A program made the position numbers and the translations under genes. From [Clostridium] symbiosum (GTDB taxonomy: Bacteria; Bacillota; Clostridia; Lachnospirales; Lachnospiraceae), in NCBI GenBank assembly GCA_036419695.1, contig CP143946.1:1386001-1450000 (forward strand): a stretch of DNA of 64,000 bases. The letters are read 5' to 3'. The first letter of the stretch is position 1. Each line of letters begins with the position of its first letter. The notes under the pieces were generated by a model that made no database searches, was not told the origin of the DNA, and was given only the letters and a program-made list of their open reading frames with translations. Shown piece after piece: positions 50,377 through 58,801 of the stretch.

Positions 50377-51045
50377 ATGAAAATAGGGGCGATTACCATC
50401 GGACAGGCTCCCAGGGAGGATGTGGCCTGTGATGTACTTCCGCTTCTGGGGGAAGGGGTTACCCTGCTTCAGGCGGGAGGCCTGGACGGACTGACCAGAG
50501 AAGAGATTGAGGCATTTGCGCCGGAACCGGGAGACTATGTGCTTATTTCAAAGCTCCTGGACGGAACATCGGTTGTATTTGCCGAAAAATATATCCTGCC
50601 GCGGCTGCAGTCCTGCATCGAGCGGCTGGAGGAACAGGGCGTCAAGTTCATTATGTTCTTCTGTACGGGCAAGTTTCCGGACTGTTTCCGGAGCCGTGTC
50701 CCTCTGATTTTCCCCTGTGACCTGCTGAACGCTGTTGTGCCGGTCCTCACTCCGAACTCCAGCATCGGCGTGATTACCCCAAAGGCGGAACAGATAGATC
50801 AGGCCAGGGGCAAATGGCAGGAACTGGTGAAACAGGTGAAGGTACTGGCGGCCTCGCCCTACGGCGATCCGGCCGAGCTTACGCGGGCGGCGCAGCAGAT
50901 GCGGGAGGAGCCGGTAGACCTGATTGTCCTGGACTGTATCGGATATAATGTTTCCACGAAACAGGAGATGGAGGCGCTCAGCGGCAAACCGGTGGTGCTT
51001 GGAAGAACGCTCCTGGCCAGGATAGCCGGTGAGATAGCCGGTTAA
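50377..51045 (+). CDS. AroM-family protein
   Basis: 222 residues. The start MKIGAITIGQAPREDVACDV, the middle MFFCTGKFPDCFRSRVPLIFPCDLLNAVV near 90-118 and DLIVLDCIGYNVSTKQEM near 186 match the AroM family. E. coli aroM lies next to aroL but has no established function. The paired cysteines in the CTGKFPDC and FPCD segments recall Asp/Glu racemase-like folds, which is only a suggestion. Placed in an IclR-controlled catabolic cluster, a racemase or lyase acting on an amino acid derivative would make sense. Confidence 0.85.
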   Translation: MKIGAITIGQAPREDVACDVLPLLGEGVTLLQAGGLDGLTREEIEAFAPEPGDYVLISKLLDGTSVVFAEKYILPRLQSCIERLEEQGVKFIMFFCTGKFPDCFRSRVPLIFPCDLLNAVVPVLTPNSSIGVITPKAEQIDQARGKWQELVKQVKVLAASPYGDPAELTRAAQQMREEPVDLIVLDCIGYNVSTKQEMEALSGKPVVLGRTLLARIAGEIAG

Positions 51046-51074
51046 CGCAGTAGAAAAGGGAGGCAGCAGATAAA

Positions 51075-52016
51075 ATGGATATTATCAATTGTGCAAAAAA
51101 GATTCTGACCGGATGCATGGACGTGAAACCGGAAGAAACCGTTCTGGTGGTGACGGACGACAACAAAATTGCCATTGGCCAGGCATTTTATGAGGCAGCG
51201 AAACAGCTCGGCTGTGAGGCGCTGCTGATGACGATGAAGGAGAGGGAGTACTCGGGACAGGAACCGCCGAAACCGGTAGCCGACGCGATGCTGAGTGCCG
51301 ACGTGGTTCTCTGCCCGACGGCAAAATCCCTGACCCATACAAACGCAAAGATTGCGGCGGCAAAGAACGGAGCACGTATCGGGACCATGCCCAACATTGC
51401 GGAAGAAATGCTTTACCAGGGAGCCATGACTGCCGATTACGCCCGCGTCGAGGAACTGACCGGACAGGTGACGGAGCTTCTGACGAGTGCGAAGACAGCC
51501 AGGATCGAGAAAGAGGGCTATGTCCTGACCATTGATTTGGAAGGCAGAAAAGGCGTGCCCAGCACAGGCGTTTACCGGACGAAGGGAGCCGCCGGCAACC
51601 TGCCGTCGGGCGAGGCATACATTGCCCCGCTAGAAAACGGTTCCAACGGAGAAATGAAGATAGACGGCTCCATGGTGGGCCTTGGCAAACTGGAAGAGCC
51701 GCTCTTTGTGAAGGTGGAGAACGGAAAGCTGAAGGAAATCCGCGGCAAAGGAAGCGAGGAACTGTCCGTACTTCTGGCCAATGAAAACAACGCAACACTC
51801 GGAGAACTGGGAATCGGCACAAATGAGAAAGCCATTCTCTGCGGTGTTATCCTGGAAGATGAAAAGGTGTACGGGACGGTCCATATCGCCTTCGGAACCA
51901 ATGTATCCTTCGGCGGAACGGTGAAAGCGGACTGCCATATGGATGGAATTATCCTGAAACCGGATCTGTATCTGGATGACCGGCTGATTATTAAGGGCGG
52001 GGAGTTTCAGATTTAA
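51075..52016 (+). CDS. M29-like metallopeptidase (aminopeptidase T-related)
   Basis: 313 residues. The N-terminus MDIINCAKKILTGCMDVKPEETVLVVTDD and the C-terminal VHIAFGTNVSFGGTVKADCHMDGIILKPDLYLDDR near 277-310 resemble leucyl aminopeptidase T proteins (family M29, COG2309). The late HMDG and the preceding Glu/His residues would be the metal ligands. It is shorter than classical M29 enzymes (about 400 residues), so it belongs to a divergent group. As the last gene of the cluster it probably splits the imported compound. A bidirectional terminator follows 48 bases later. Confidence 0.82.
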   Translation: MDIINCAKKILTGCMDVKPEETVLVVTDDNKIAIGQAFYEAAKQLGCEALLMTMKEREYSGQEPPKPVADAMLSADVVLCPTAKSLTHTNAKIAAAKNGARIGTMPNIAEEMLYQGAMTADYARVEELTGQVTELLTSAKTARIEKEGYVLTIDLEGRKGVPSTGVYRTKGAAGNLPSGEAYIAPLENGSNGEMKIDGSMVGLGKLEEPLFVKVENGKLKEIRGKGSEELSVLLANENNATLGELGIGTNEKAILCGVILEDEKVYGTVHIAFGTNVSFGGTVKADCHMDGIILKPDLYLDDRLIIKGGEFQI

Positions 52017-52063
52017 TTGTGATACGGTAATGCAGGTGGAAAATGCGTCACAGTACTAACCAG

Positions 52064-52131
52064 TTAAAAAGAGTGGTCACAGATTATGTCAGACATTTGA
52101 AATTGACATGACCGGTGATCACTCTTTTTAA
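52064..52131. terminator. Bidirectional intrinsic terminator between convergent genes
   Basis: TTAAAAAGAGTGGTCAC (52064-52080) pairs with GTGATCACTCTTTTTAA (52115-52131) with one mismatch; the A/T ends provide U tracts on both strands. It ends the peptide-like cluster and the convergent LysR gene. Confidence 0.9.
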
Positions 52132-52164
52132 ATGTATATAATCAATTCCCATTAAAATTTCTTT

Positions 52165-53034
52165 CTAGACTTTAAGCACATCTCTCATCCAGCAGCAGAC
52201 GGACTGTTTTACGGCCGTCTGCTTTTTCAGGATCATGTAACTTTTAAGTTCCGGAACCTTCAGTTCCGGAACCGGGATTTCAATCAGTGTTCCTTTCGTC
52301 AGTTCTTCGGAGACAGCGCTTTCCGGCAGAAAGCTGAATCCCATACCTTCTTCCAGAAATGAGATTAGTTTATTCCCCACATCAATTTCCAACGGGTAGA
52401 CGGAGTGTTTCGGAAAAACCTGATGAAACCAGGAGGATTCGGTCGCCTCAACAAAGTCGGAATAGAAGAGCGGAAGGTTTCTCAGTTTTTCACTTGATAC
52501 CCCCTTTTGATACTCCCTGTTATCCGGTCCCGTTACCAAAAGAATCCGTTCTGTTTGAAAAGGCAGGCACTGATAGTCCGGGTGAGGAAAACGGCGGTAG
52601 GTGAAACAGAGGTCGATAATATCGTCATAGAGCATATTCAGAAGATTCCTGGAATGATCCAGCAAAACTTTGACCGAGATATCAGGATACTTTTTAATGT
52701 AAGGAACAAGGCAGCGTCCCAGATGACAGTCATACAACGTATGGACGGAACCGATGCGCAGGGAGTCAGAATAGACGCCAAGCATATTGACTCCGGACAG
52801 AGCGTAATCTTCCAGTGTGAGAATCTGCGTGGCATAGGTCAGAAAATACTCCCCGGCCGGAGTCAGACGGACGTTTTTGCGCTCCCGGATGAAAAGAGGA
52901 GTTCCGATTTCGCGTTCCAGTTCCCGGATCCGGCTGCTGACCGTAGATTGAACGATCATATGCTGCTGGGCCGTCTGGGTAAAATTACCGAGATTTGCCA
53001 GAGTGACAAAGGTTTTCAGGTTTTCCAGGTCCAT
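52165..53034 (-). CDS. LysR-family transcriptional regulator, divergent from the PLP enzyme gene
   Basis: 289 residues from the ATG at 53034, preceded by GGGAGGATTT; an upstream in-frame start at 53097 has no site. The helix-turn-helix reads MDLENLKTFVTLANLGNFTQTAQQHMIVQSTVSSRIRELE, and the effector domain begins near 88. It is divergent from the zinc-ribbon PLP enzyme gene with 122 bases between them, the standard layout for a LysR protein controlling its neighbour and itself. The inducer is presumably the substrate or an intermediate of that cluster. Confidence 0.93.
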   Translation of the reverse strand: MDLENLKTFVTLANLGNFTQTAQQHMIVQSTVSSRIRELEREIGTPLFIRERKNVRLTPAGEYFLTYATQILTLEDYALSGVNMLGVYSDSLRIGSVHTLYDCHLGRCLVPYIKKYPDISVKVLLDHSRNLLNMLYDDIIDLCFTYRRFPHPDYQCLPFQTERILLVTGPDNREYQKGVSSEKLRNLPLFYSDFVEATESSWFHQVFPKHSVYPLEIDVGNKLISFLEEGMGFSFLPESAVSEELTKGTLIEIPVPELKVPELKSYMILKKQTAVKQSVCCWMRDVLKV

Positions 53035-53089
53035 AAATCCTCCCTCTTTTACAATCGAAAAAATCGATAATAACAACCATTTATTTGCG

Positions 53090-53119
53090 TTGTACAAATC
53101 ATAACGGATGAAGTATAGT
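53090..53119 (+). promoter_or_regulatory. Probable promoter of the PLP enzyme - YfcC - M20 cluster
   Basis: TTGTAC (53090-53095), 18 bases, TATAGT (53114-53119), 37 bases before the PLP enzyme start. The weak boxes fit a promoter that needs an activator such as the divergent LysR protein. Confidence 0.5.
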
Positions 53120-53156
53120 TATGTCAAGAGATAAGAAAAAGAAAAGGAGAAGAGCT

Positions 53157-54305
53157 ATGAATACCAGAATAAGCAGGATGTACTGTATTCAATGTGGAAC
53201 CGTCCTGGAAACGGGGGATTATCCGTATGGATGTCCGAATTGTCTCAAGGCGGGACGTCCATCCAGCGTGTCTTTTCATTATGACGGAGAGTGGGAAGCG
53301 CGGGAAGGAGTCCGTGGGATGAAACGTTATGCCCGGATGCTTCCCTGTGATGATTTCCCGTCTCTCGGGGAGGGAAATACGCCCCTCATCTCAATCCCGT
53401 CGCTGGCAGATCAATATGGGGTGAAGGAACTGTGGTTTAAGAATGAGTTTCAAAATCCGACCGGTTCCCATAAGGACAGGATGAATCCCTTTATCGTTGC
53501 CAGGGCAAAGGAGACGGGACATAAGGTCGTCGCCGCGGCTTCCAGTGGAAATGAGGGCGTATCATTGGCCTGCTATGCGGCCCTTGCCGGGATTGAATGT
53601 AAAATTGTGGGGACGAATGCCATCAACCCGATCTGGAGAGCCGCGATTATTTCGGCGGGCGCCGAACTCATCATTACGCCTACAGCGTCCGGACGGTGGA
53701 CGTTTCTCAGGGAAAAGATGGAGACGGAAGGATGGCTTAGTGCAACGAACGTGATGGATCCGCCGGTGGGAAGCTGCTGTTTCGGTCTTCAGGGTTACAA
53801 GACGATATCCTATGAACTGTATGAAGAAATGGAAATCCTGCCCGATTATATCATGGTGCCGGTGGCCAGGGGAGATCTGCTTTGGGGCATTTATGAGGGG
53901 TTTGCAGAACTGAAGGCTGCAGGACGGATAGGAAAAATTCCGCATCTGATTGCAGTAGAACCGTTTCCGAGAATTGAAACAATAAACGGAGTGGAAGAAT
54001 GCCGAAAAAACTTTGAAGGGGAATATGAAAAAACACCCTCCATCGGAGGTACGACAGTGACCGTCCAGTCCGTGACGGCGCTCAGGGAAAGCGGGGGATT
54101 TGCCGTAAGCGTCCCGCAGGATCTGGTTGAACCGTCCATAAGGGAGTTGGGAGGATATGGCCTTTATCTTGAATCCTCGTCGGCGCTTCCTATTGCCTGC
54201 TTAAGGAAACTCAGGCAGGAAGGAACGGTACCGGAAGGGGCCGGAGTGCTGGTGATTGCGACATCGCACGGATTTAAAAATCCGCCGGAAATGATGTTAA
54301 CGTAA
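53157..54305 (+). CDS. PLP-dependent enzyme, threonine synthase-like fold with N-terminal zinc ribbon
   Basis: 382 residues from the ATG at 53157, preceded by AAGGAGAAG. The first 30 residues carry two Cys pairs, CIQCG and CPNC, a zinc ribbon found in several threonine synthase-like proteins. The fold-type II PLP domain follows: GEGNTPLISIPSLADQ near 76, NPTGSHKDRMNPF near 104 with the PLP Lys, AAASSGNEGVSLACYAAL near 127, and GGTTVTVQSV near 299. True threonine synthases and diaminopropionate lyases share this layout. Its partners are a carrier and an M20 amidohydrolase, so a catabolic lyase for an amino acid or its derivative is more likely than threonine biosynthesis. Confidence 0.85.
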   Translation: MNTRISRMYCIQCGTVLETGDYPYGCPNCLKAGRPSSVSFHYDGEWEAREGVRGMKRYARMLPCDDFPSLGEGNTPLISIPSLADQYGVKELWFKNEFQNPTGSHKDRMNPFIVARAKETGHKVVAAASSGNEGVSLACYAALAGIECKIVGTNAINPIWRAAIISAGAELIITPTASGRWTFLREKMETEGWLSATNVMDPPVGSCCFGLQGYKTISYELYEEMEILPDYIMVPVARGDLLWGIYEGFAELKAAGRIGKIPHLIAVEPFPRIETINGVEECRKNFEGEYEKTPSIGGTTVTVQSVTALRESGGFAVSVPQDLVEPSIRELGGYGLYLESSSALPIACLRKLRQEGTVPEGAGVLVIATSHGFKNPPEMMLT

Positions 54306-54352
54306 TATTGCAGTCAGAGGGATACTGTAAATACAGAGGAGGGAGAACCACT

Positions 54353-55753
54353 ATGAAACGGGAAAAAACAAAGATATTTGAATTGCCGGATACAATTGTA
54401 ATCCTGATAGGAATGATTGTGCTGGCCGCCATCCTGACCTATTTTGTTCCATCCGGAACCTACGACAGGATCGAAGATCCTGGCACACAGCGCATGGTAG
54501 TCAATCCGGAGTCTTTTCATTATATAGAACAGACGCCGGTTGGAGTTGGAGATATGCTGCTGGCGGTGCCGGACGGAATTATTGCTTCGGCCAGTATTAT
54601 CGTGCTGACCATACTCTCGGGAGCCGCCTTTCATATTATCAATAAAACGGGCGCCATTGATGCAGGACTTGGTACGGCCATGAAAAAACTGCAGGGCGGA
54701 AAAGTATATTTCATGCTGTTTGGAATTATGGCAATGGGTGCACTGCTGGGCCTCAGGGGCAGCGCGGAATCCCTTCTGCCGTTTATACCGATAGCGGTGA
54801 CGGCGGCGATGGCAATGGGGTTTGATTCAATCACGGGCGTCGCTCTCATGCTGGTGGGAGGGATTGGAGGATACTCGGTGTCCTTTATCGACAGTGCATT
54901 TATAATTGGACAGGGAATTGCAGGCTTACCGGCATTTTCCGGAATTCCCTTCAGGATGGTGGCTTTTGTACTCCTGACACTCCCGTGTGCCCTGTACATC
55001 TTCCTTTACTGTCGGAAGATACGCAAAAATCCGTCATCCAGCTCCATGTATGAGGCGGATAAAAATCTGGAAATTGCAGTTGATACATCTCTGGCTCCGC
55101 CGTTAACCGGACGGAGAAAGCTGGTTCTTTTCATTTTCCTGGGAAGCTTTGTGGTCCTTTTCTATGGAATTTTCAAACTTGGTTTTAATGTAAGAAAAAT
55201 AACGGCAATGTACTTTGCACTTGCCGTTGTGGCAGGCGTTGCGGGCGGATTTACCGCCAATGAATTTGCCGGGCATTTTGTGGATGGAGCAAAATCCATG
55301 ATGTACGGCGTGCTTGCGGTAGGGCTGGCGAGAGTTATTTCTGAAGTGCTGACAAACGGCAATATTCTGGATACGATTACTCATTCGGCTGCAGGCGTGG
55401 TGGGAAATCTGCCGGGCTGGGCCAGTGCCTCGGGCATGTTTATCGTACAGATGCTCATCAATATCCTGATTCCTTCTGGTTCCGGTCAGGCTGCAGTTAC
55501 GATGCCGATTATGGCGCCCCTGGCGGATCTGGTCGGGGTAACCAGACAGACTGCCGTGCTGGCTTTCCAGATGGGTGACAGTATTACAAACTTTATTTCC
55601 CCCACCGTCGGATATTTCATGGCAGCTATTGCAATCGGTAATATCCCCTGGCTTAAGTGGGCAAAATGGGTATCTCCCCTTCTTATCATTCTGACGGTGG
55701 AATGCTGTGCGATTTTGTCCGTTGCCACAATGATTGGATATGGGCCTTTTTAA
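54353..55753 (+). CDS. YfcC-family membrane carrier
   Basis: 466 residues from the ATG at 54353 behind GAGGAGGGAG. The protein has about 11-12 hydrophobic helices. ELPDTIVILIGMIVLAAILTYFVPSGTYDR near residues 9-38 is the typical start of YfcC / C4-dicarboxylate carrier-like proteins, and LINILIPSGSGQAAVTMPIMAPLADLVGVTRQTAVLAFQMGD near 378-420 is the conserved substrate-binding re-entrant part. Members are predicted to move amino acids or dicarboxylates. It lies between the PLP enzyme and the M20 hydrolase, which suggests the cluster imports an acylated amino acid or dipeptide-like compound. Confidence 0.88.
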   Translation: MKREKTKIFELPDTIVILIGMIVLAAILTYFVPSGTYDRIEDPGTQRMVVNPESFHYIEQTPVGVGDMLLAVPDGIIASASIIVLTILSGAAFHIINKTGAIDAGLGTAMKKLQGGKVYFMLFGIMAMGALLGLRGSAESLLPFIPIAVTAAMAMGFDSITGVALMLVGGIGGYSVSFIDSAFIIGQGIAGLPAFSGIPFRMVAFVLLTLPCALYIFLYCRKIRKNPSSSSMYEADKNLEIAVDTSLAPPLTGRRKLVLFIFLGSFVVLFYGIFKLGFNVRKITAMYFALAVVAGVAGGFTANEFAGHFVDGAKSMMYGVLAVGLARVISEVLTNGNILDTITHSAAGVVGNLPGWASASGMFIVQMLINILIPSGSGQAAVTMPIMAPLADLVGVTRQTAVLAFQMGDSITNFISPTVGYFMAAIAIGNIPWLKWAKWVSPLLIILTVECCAILSVATMIGYGPF

Positions 55754-55835
55754 AAGGAGACAGTAGCCGCAGATAAAAGAAAGTGAATGATAGACGGATA
55801 AGATTAAAAATCAGAGCCGGAGAAGGAGTTTTAGA

Positions 55836-57005
55836 ATGGATGTTTTAAAGGCAGCAAAATCATATCAGAATTATAACAGGGAACTCAGGAGGGAATTTCA
55901 CCGTCACCCTGAAGTGAGCGGCAGTGAATTTGCCACGGCGGACCGGATTGAAAAGGAGCTTAGGGAGCTTGGAATACCATGTGACCGCTGCTTGAAAAAC
56001 GGGGTGGCAGGTATTATAAAAGGAGAAGGCCCGGGCAGAACCCTGGCTCTGCGCGCCGACATAGACGCATTGGCGGTTTGTGAGGATACAGGACTTCCAT
56101 ATGCATCCGAAAATGAAGGAGTTATGCATGCTTGTGGGCATGACGGCCATATTTCCAGCCTTTTAACGGCATCCAGGATTCTGAAAGAGACGCCGGGATG
56201 GAGCGGAACGGTGAAGCTGCTGTTCCAGCCCAACGAGGAAAAAGCGCCCAGCGGGGCGCAGGCATTCATAGACGCCGGTGTAATGGACGGAGTGGATGGA
56301 GTGATGGGCCTGCATCTGTGGAATGACATTGAGGTGGGGAAAATTTCGGTGGAGTCAGGAGTCAGAATGGCCACATCGGCCAGGGTGAAAATCCATGTGA
56401 TAGGAAAAGGCGGTCACGGAGCGATGCCCCAGTCCGGCGTAGATGCTGTCTTAGCAGCATCCGCCCTTGTGATGAACCTGCAGGGGATGATAACGCGGGA
56501 GTTCAATGCGCTGGATCCGGTGATTCTGTCCATCGGTCTCTTCCATGCGGGGACGGAATTTAATGTATTAGCTCAGGACGCCTGGCTGGAAGGAACCGTG
56601 AAATTCTTTAACGCGGAGTTGATTCCGGCGTTGAATGAAGCAATTACCCGTGTGGCGGTGGAGACTGCAAGGACTTACCGGGCCGCCGCGGAAGTGGAGT
56701 TTATACCCGGCTCAGGCAATCCGATTGTGAACCATCCGGTGATGTCGGCTGTAGCAGAGAAAAGTGTAACAAAACTTTTTGGTGAGCAGGCGCTGATCCG
56801 TTTCGAAAAAATAACGCCGAGCGATGATTTTTCCAGGCTGAGCAGTCTTGTACCGGGGCTTTATGCCTTTGTAGGCACAAAAAATACAGAGAAAAAAGAG
56901 TATTATCCACATCACCATGCGAGATTTGATATCGACGAGGACGCGCTGGTGTATGCCGCGGGACTGTATGCGCAGTTCGCGCTGGATTATCTGGGAAAAG
57001 AGTGA
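55836..57005 (+). CDS. M20-family amidohydrolase (peptidase/deacylase)
   Basis: 389 residues. The metal-binding motif HACGHDGHISSLL near residue 92 and QPNEEKAPSGAQAF near 133 are typical of the M20D amidohydrolases (IAA-amino acid hydrolase / N-acyl amino acid deacylase). The dimerisation domain shows KGGHGAMPQSGVDAVLAAS near 191. The last metal ligand lies in HHHARFDIDEDAL near 361. The enzyme would release an amino acid from an N-acyl or dipeptide precursor. It is the last gene of its cluster and ends ahead of a strong terminator. Confidence 0.92.
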   Translation: MDVLKAAKSYQNYNRELRREFHRHPEVSGSEFATADRIEKELRELGIPCDRCLKNGVAGIIKGEGPGRTLALRADIDALAVCEDTGLPYASENEGVMHACGHDGHISSLLTASRILKETPGWSGTVKLLFQPNEEKAPSGAQAFIDAGVMDGVDGVMGLHLWNDIEVGKISVESGVRMATSARVKIHVIGKGGHGAMPQSGVDAVLAASALVMNLQGMITREFNALDPVILSIGLFHAGTEFNVLAQDAWLEGTVKFFNAELIPALNEAITRVAVETARTYRAAAEVEFIPGSGNPIVNHPVMSAVAEKSVTKLFGEQALIRFEKITPSDDFSRLSSLVPGLYAFVGTKNTEKKEYYPHHHARFDIDEDALVYAAGLYAQFALDYLGKE

Positions 57006-57043
57006 AACAGGCAGAACGGACAATAAGAAGAAAAGAGAAAGAA

Positions 57044-57097
57044 GGCAATATTGTGGAGATGCGGCACGGCATCTTCCGCAATATTGCCTGTTTTTTT
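57044..57097 (+). terminator. Intrinsic terminator of the PLP - YfcC - M20 cluster
   Basis: GGCAATATTG (57044-57053) pairs perfectly with CAATATTGCC (57079-57088), with an inner GATGC/GCATC stem, followed by a TTTTTTT run at 57091-57097. Confidence 0.92.
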
Positions 57098-57247
57098 CTG
57101 GAAAAATTCTCTGGAAGAAACGTCCAGAAATCTTACAATTTCCTGAATATCGTGGAAATATATTGTATTTGAAGTAATCCTTTGCCATACTTCGTTTATT
57201 AGGTTAGAAAACAAAAATTTTAAAAATAGAAAACGGGGAGCAAGATT

Positions 57248-58726
57248 ATGTGGCATAAAAGTAAAAAAGATGAGAATGAAAGCATGTATGATGAAATGTA
57301 TGACGAAACCACTTCTCCGGAAGAGGCGGAGAAAGAATCGGATGAGAATGCAGAAACAGATGTAAAAAAATCGTCCGATGAGAAAATCCAGCCGGATTTC
57401 GCCGTGCAGAAAAATGTGGCGGTGGTCGAGCAGGAGCTTCAAGAATATCTGAAGGAAGATCACAGCGGCAGCAAGAAGAAAAAGAAAAAATTCGGCCACT
57501 GGAGCAAAAAGAAAAAGCTGATTGTGGGCGGATGCGCCGTACTGCTGGTGTTCGTCGGAGGCCGCATTGTCCTGGGCGGCAATAAGCAGGTGGTTCCCGT
57601 CGTGGCGGCGATGCCTCTGGCAAAGGGTGATGTGACCGAAGTGCTGAGCCTCAGCGGACCTGTTTCGGGGACGGAAAGCGCGGACGTGGTTTCCAATCTC
57701 CATGCGGAAGTGCTTCAGATCATGGTCCGGGAGGGCGACCGGGTGGAAAAGGGACAGACACTGGCTGTCATCGACAGCAGCGACGCCCGTAAAGCAGTCG
57801 ATATCGCACAGAATTCCTATGACCTTGCCGTCAGTGAATATAACGAAAATATCAGGGACACGCAGCACAAATATGAAAAAGCGGTTCAGGATTACAATAC
57901 CGCAAAGCTGAATTACGACAGAAATAAGGTCCTGTTTGACGCAGGCGATATCTCCTCGGCCGATCTGGAGGCGGCCAGCAACGCGCTTAAGGATGCCGCA
58001 AGGGAGAAAGACTCCTATACCGTGGAAAAAGGAAAGGCCCTTCCTGACAAATCCTATGAATTAAAGGTTAAATCGGCGCAGTTCGAGCTGGATCAGAAGA
58101 AGACGGATCTGGAAAACGCCGAGGTGAAAAGCCCGATCACGGGTACGGTAGTCCGTGTCAATTCCAAGGTGGGACAGTTCGCGGATAAACCGGAGGATGA
58201 AAAACCGATGTTTATCGTGGAGAACCTGGATAATCTGGAGATGGAGATTGCCGTCAGCGAATACTCTATTTCCAAGGTGAAAGTGGGCCAGAAGGCACAG
58301 ATTGACGCCGACATTTTAAACGGCGTGAGCCAGGAGGGAGAGATCATCTCCATCTCCCCGACCGGCGAGGAAAAGGGCGGCGGCTCGTCGGAACGTGTGG
58401 TTCCCGCAACGATCCAGATTAAAGGCGGGGCATCGAACGGGCTGATTGCCGGAATCACCGCCAAGGCATCCCTTGTCACGGGAGAGGCCAAGGGCGTATT
58501 TACAGTTCCTCAGACCGCCATAGTGACCGCCGAGGACGGCAGTACCAATGTGGCTTCCATCGACGCTTCTACGAACACAATACATATGATTCCGGTAACA
58601 ACGGGAGTGGAGAGTGATCTCGACGTCGAAATCAATCCTGTCGAGGAAGGCGCGCTGACGGAAGGAATGAAGATTGTTATTTCTCCGGCCGGACTTGCGG
58701 AGGGAATGGCGGTGACGGCCCGATGA
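57248..58726 (+). CDS. Efflux periplasmic-adaptor-type protein (HlyD/MacA family)
   Basis: 492 residues. An unusually long charged cytoplasmic N-terminus (about 1-95; Glu, Asp and Lys rich, with KKKKKK-like stretches) precedes a single membrane helix at about 96-115. Then comes the barrel-sandwich start VVSNLHAEVLQIMVREGDRVEKGQTLAVID near 144, a coiled-coil hairpin (about 185-285), and AEVKSPITGTVVRVNSKVGQF near 292 completing the lipoyl-like domain. A beta-barrel and a membrane-proximal domain follow. In Gram-positives such proteins act with MacB-type ABC transporters, which is exactly what follows in the operon. The substrate is unknown; antimicrobial peptides are typical. Confidence 0.9.
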   Translation: MWHKSKKDENESMYDEMYDETTSPEEAEKESDENAETDVKKSSDEKIQPDFAVQKNVAVVEQELQEYLKEDHSGSKKKKKKFGHWSKKKKLIVGGCAVLLVFVGGRIVLGGNKQVVPVVAAMPLAKGDVTEVLSLSGPVSGTESADVVSNLHAEVLQIMVREGDRVEKGQTLAVIDSSDARKAVDIAQNSYDLAVSEYNENIRDTQHKYEKAVQDYNTAKLNYDRNKVLFDAGDISSADLEAASNALKDAAREKDSYTVEKGKALPDKSYELKVKSAQFELDQKKTDLENAEVKSPITGTVVRVNSKVGQFADKPEDEKPMFIVENLDNLEMEIAVSEYSISKVKVGQKAQIDADILNGVSQEGEIISISPTGEEKGGGSSERVVPATIQIKGGASNGLIAGITAKASLVTGEAKGVFTVPQTAIVTAEDGSTNVASIDASTNTIHMIPVTTGVESDLDVEINPVEEGALTEGMKIVISPAGLAEGMAVTAR

Positions 58727-58801
58727 AAACAGTTGGAATGAGAACAGTTCCGGTTGAAACGGCGCGGTCGGTGACGGAACAGAATGAGGGAGGCGCAGAC
58801 C

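Noticed and set aside
53157..54305. Calling the PLP enzyme a biosynthetic threonine synthase (thrC)
   Set aside because: Fold and zinc ribbon fit, but no homoserine pathway gene is nearby and the neighbours are a carrier and an amidohydrolase under LysR control.
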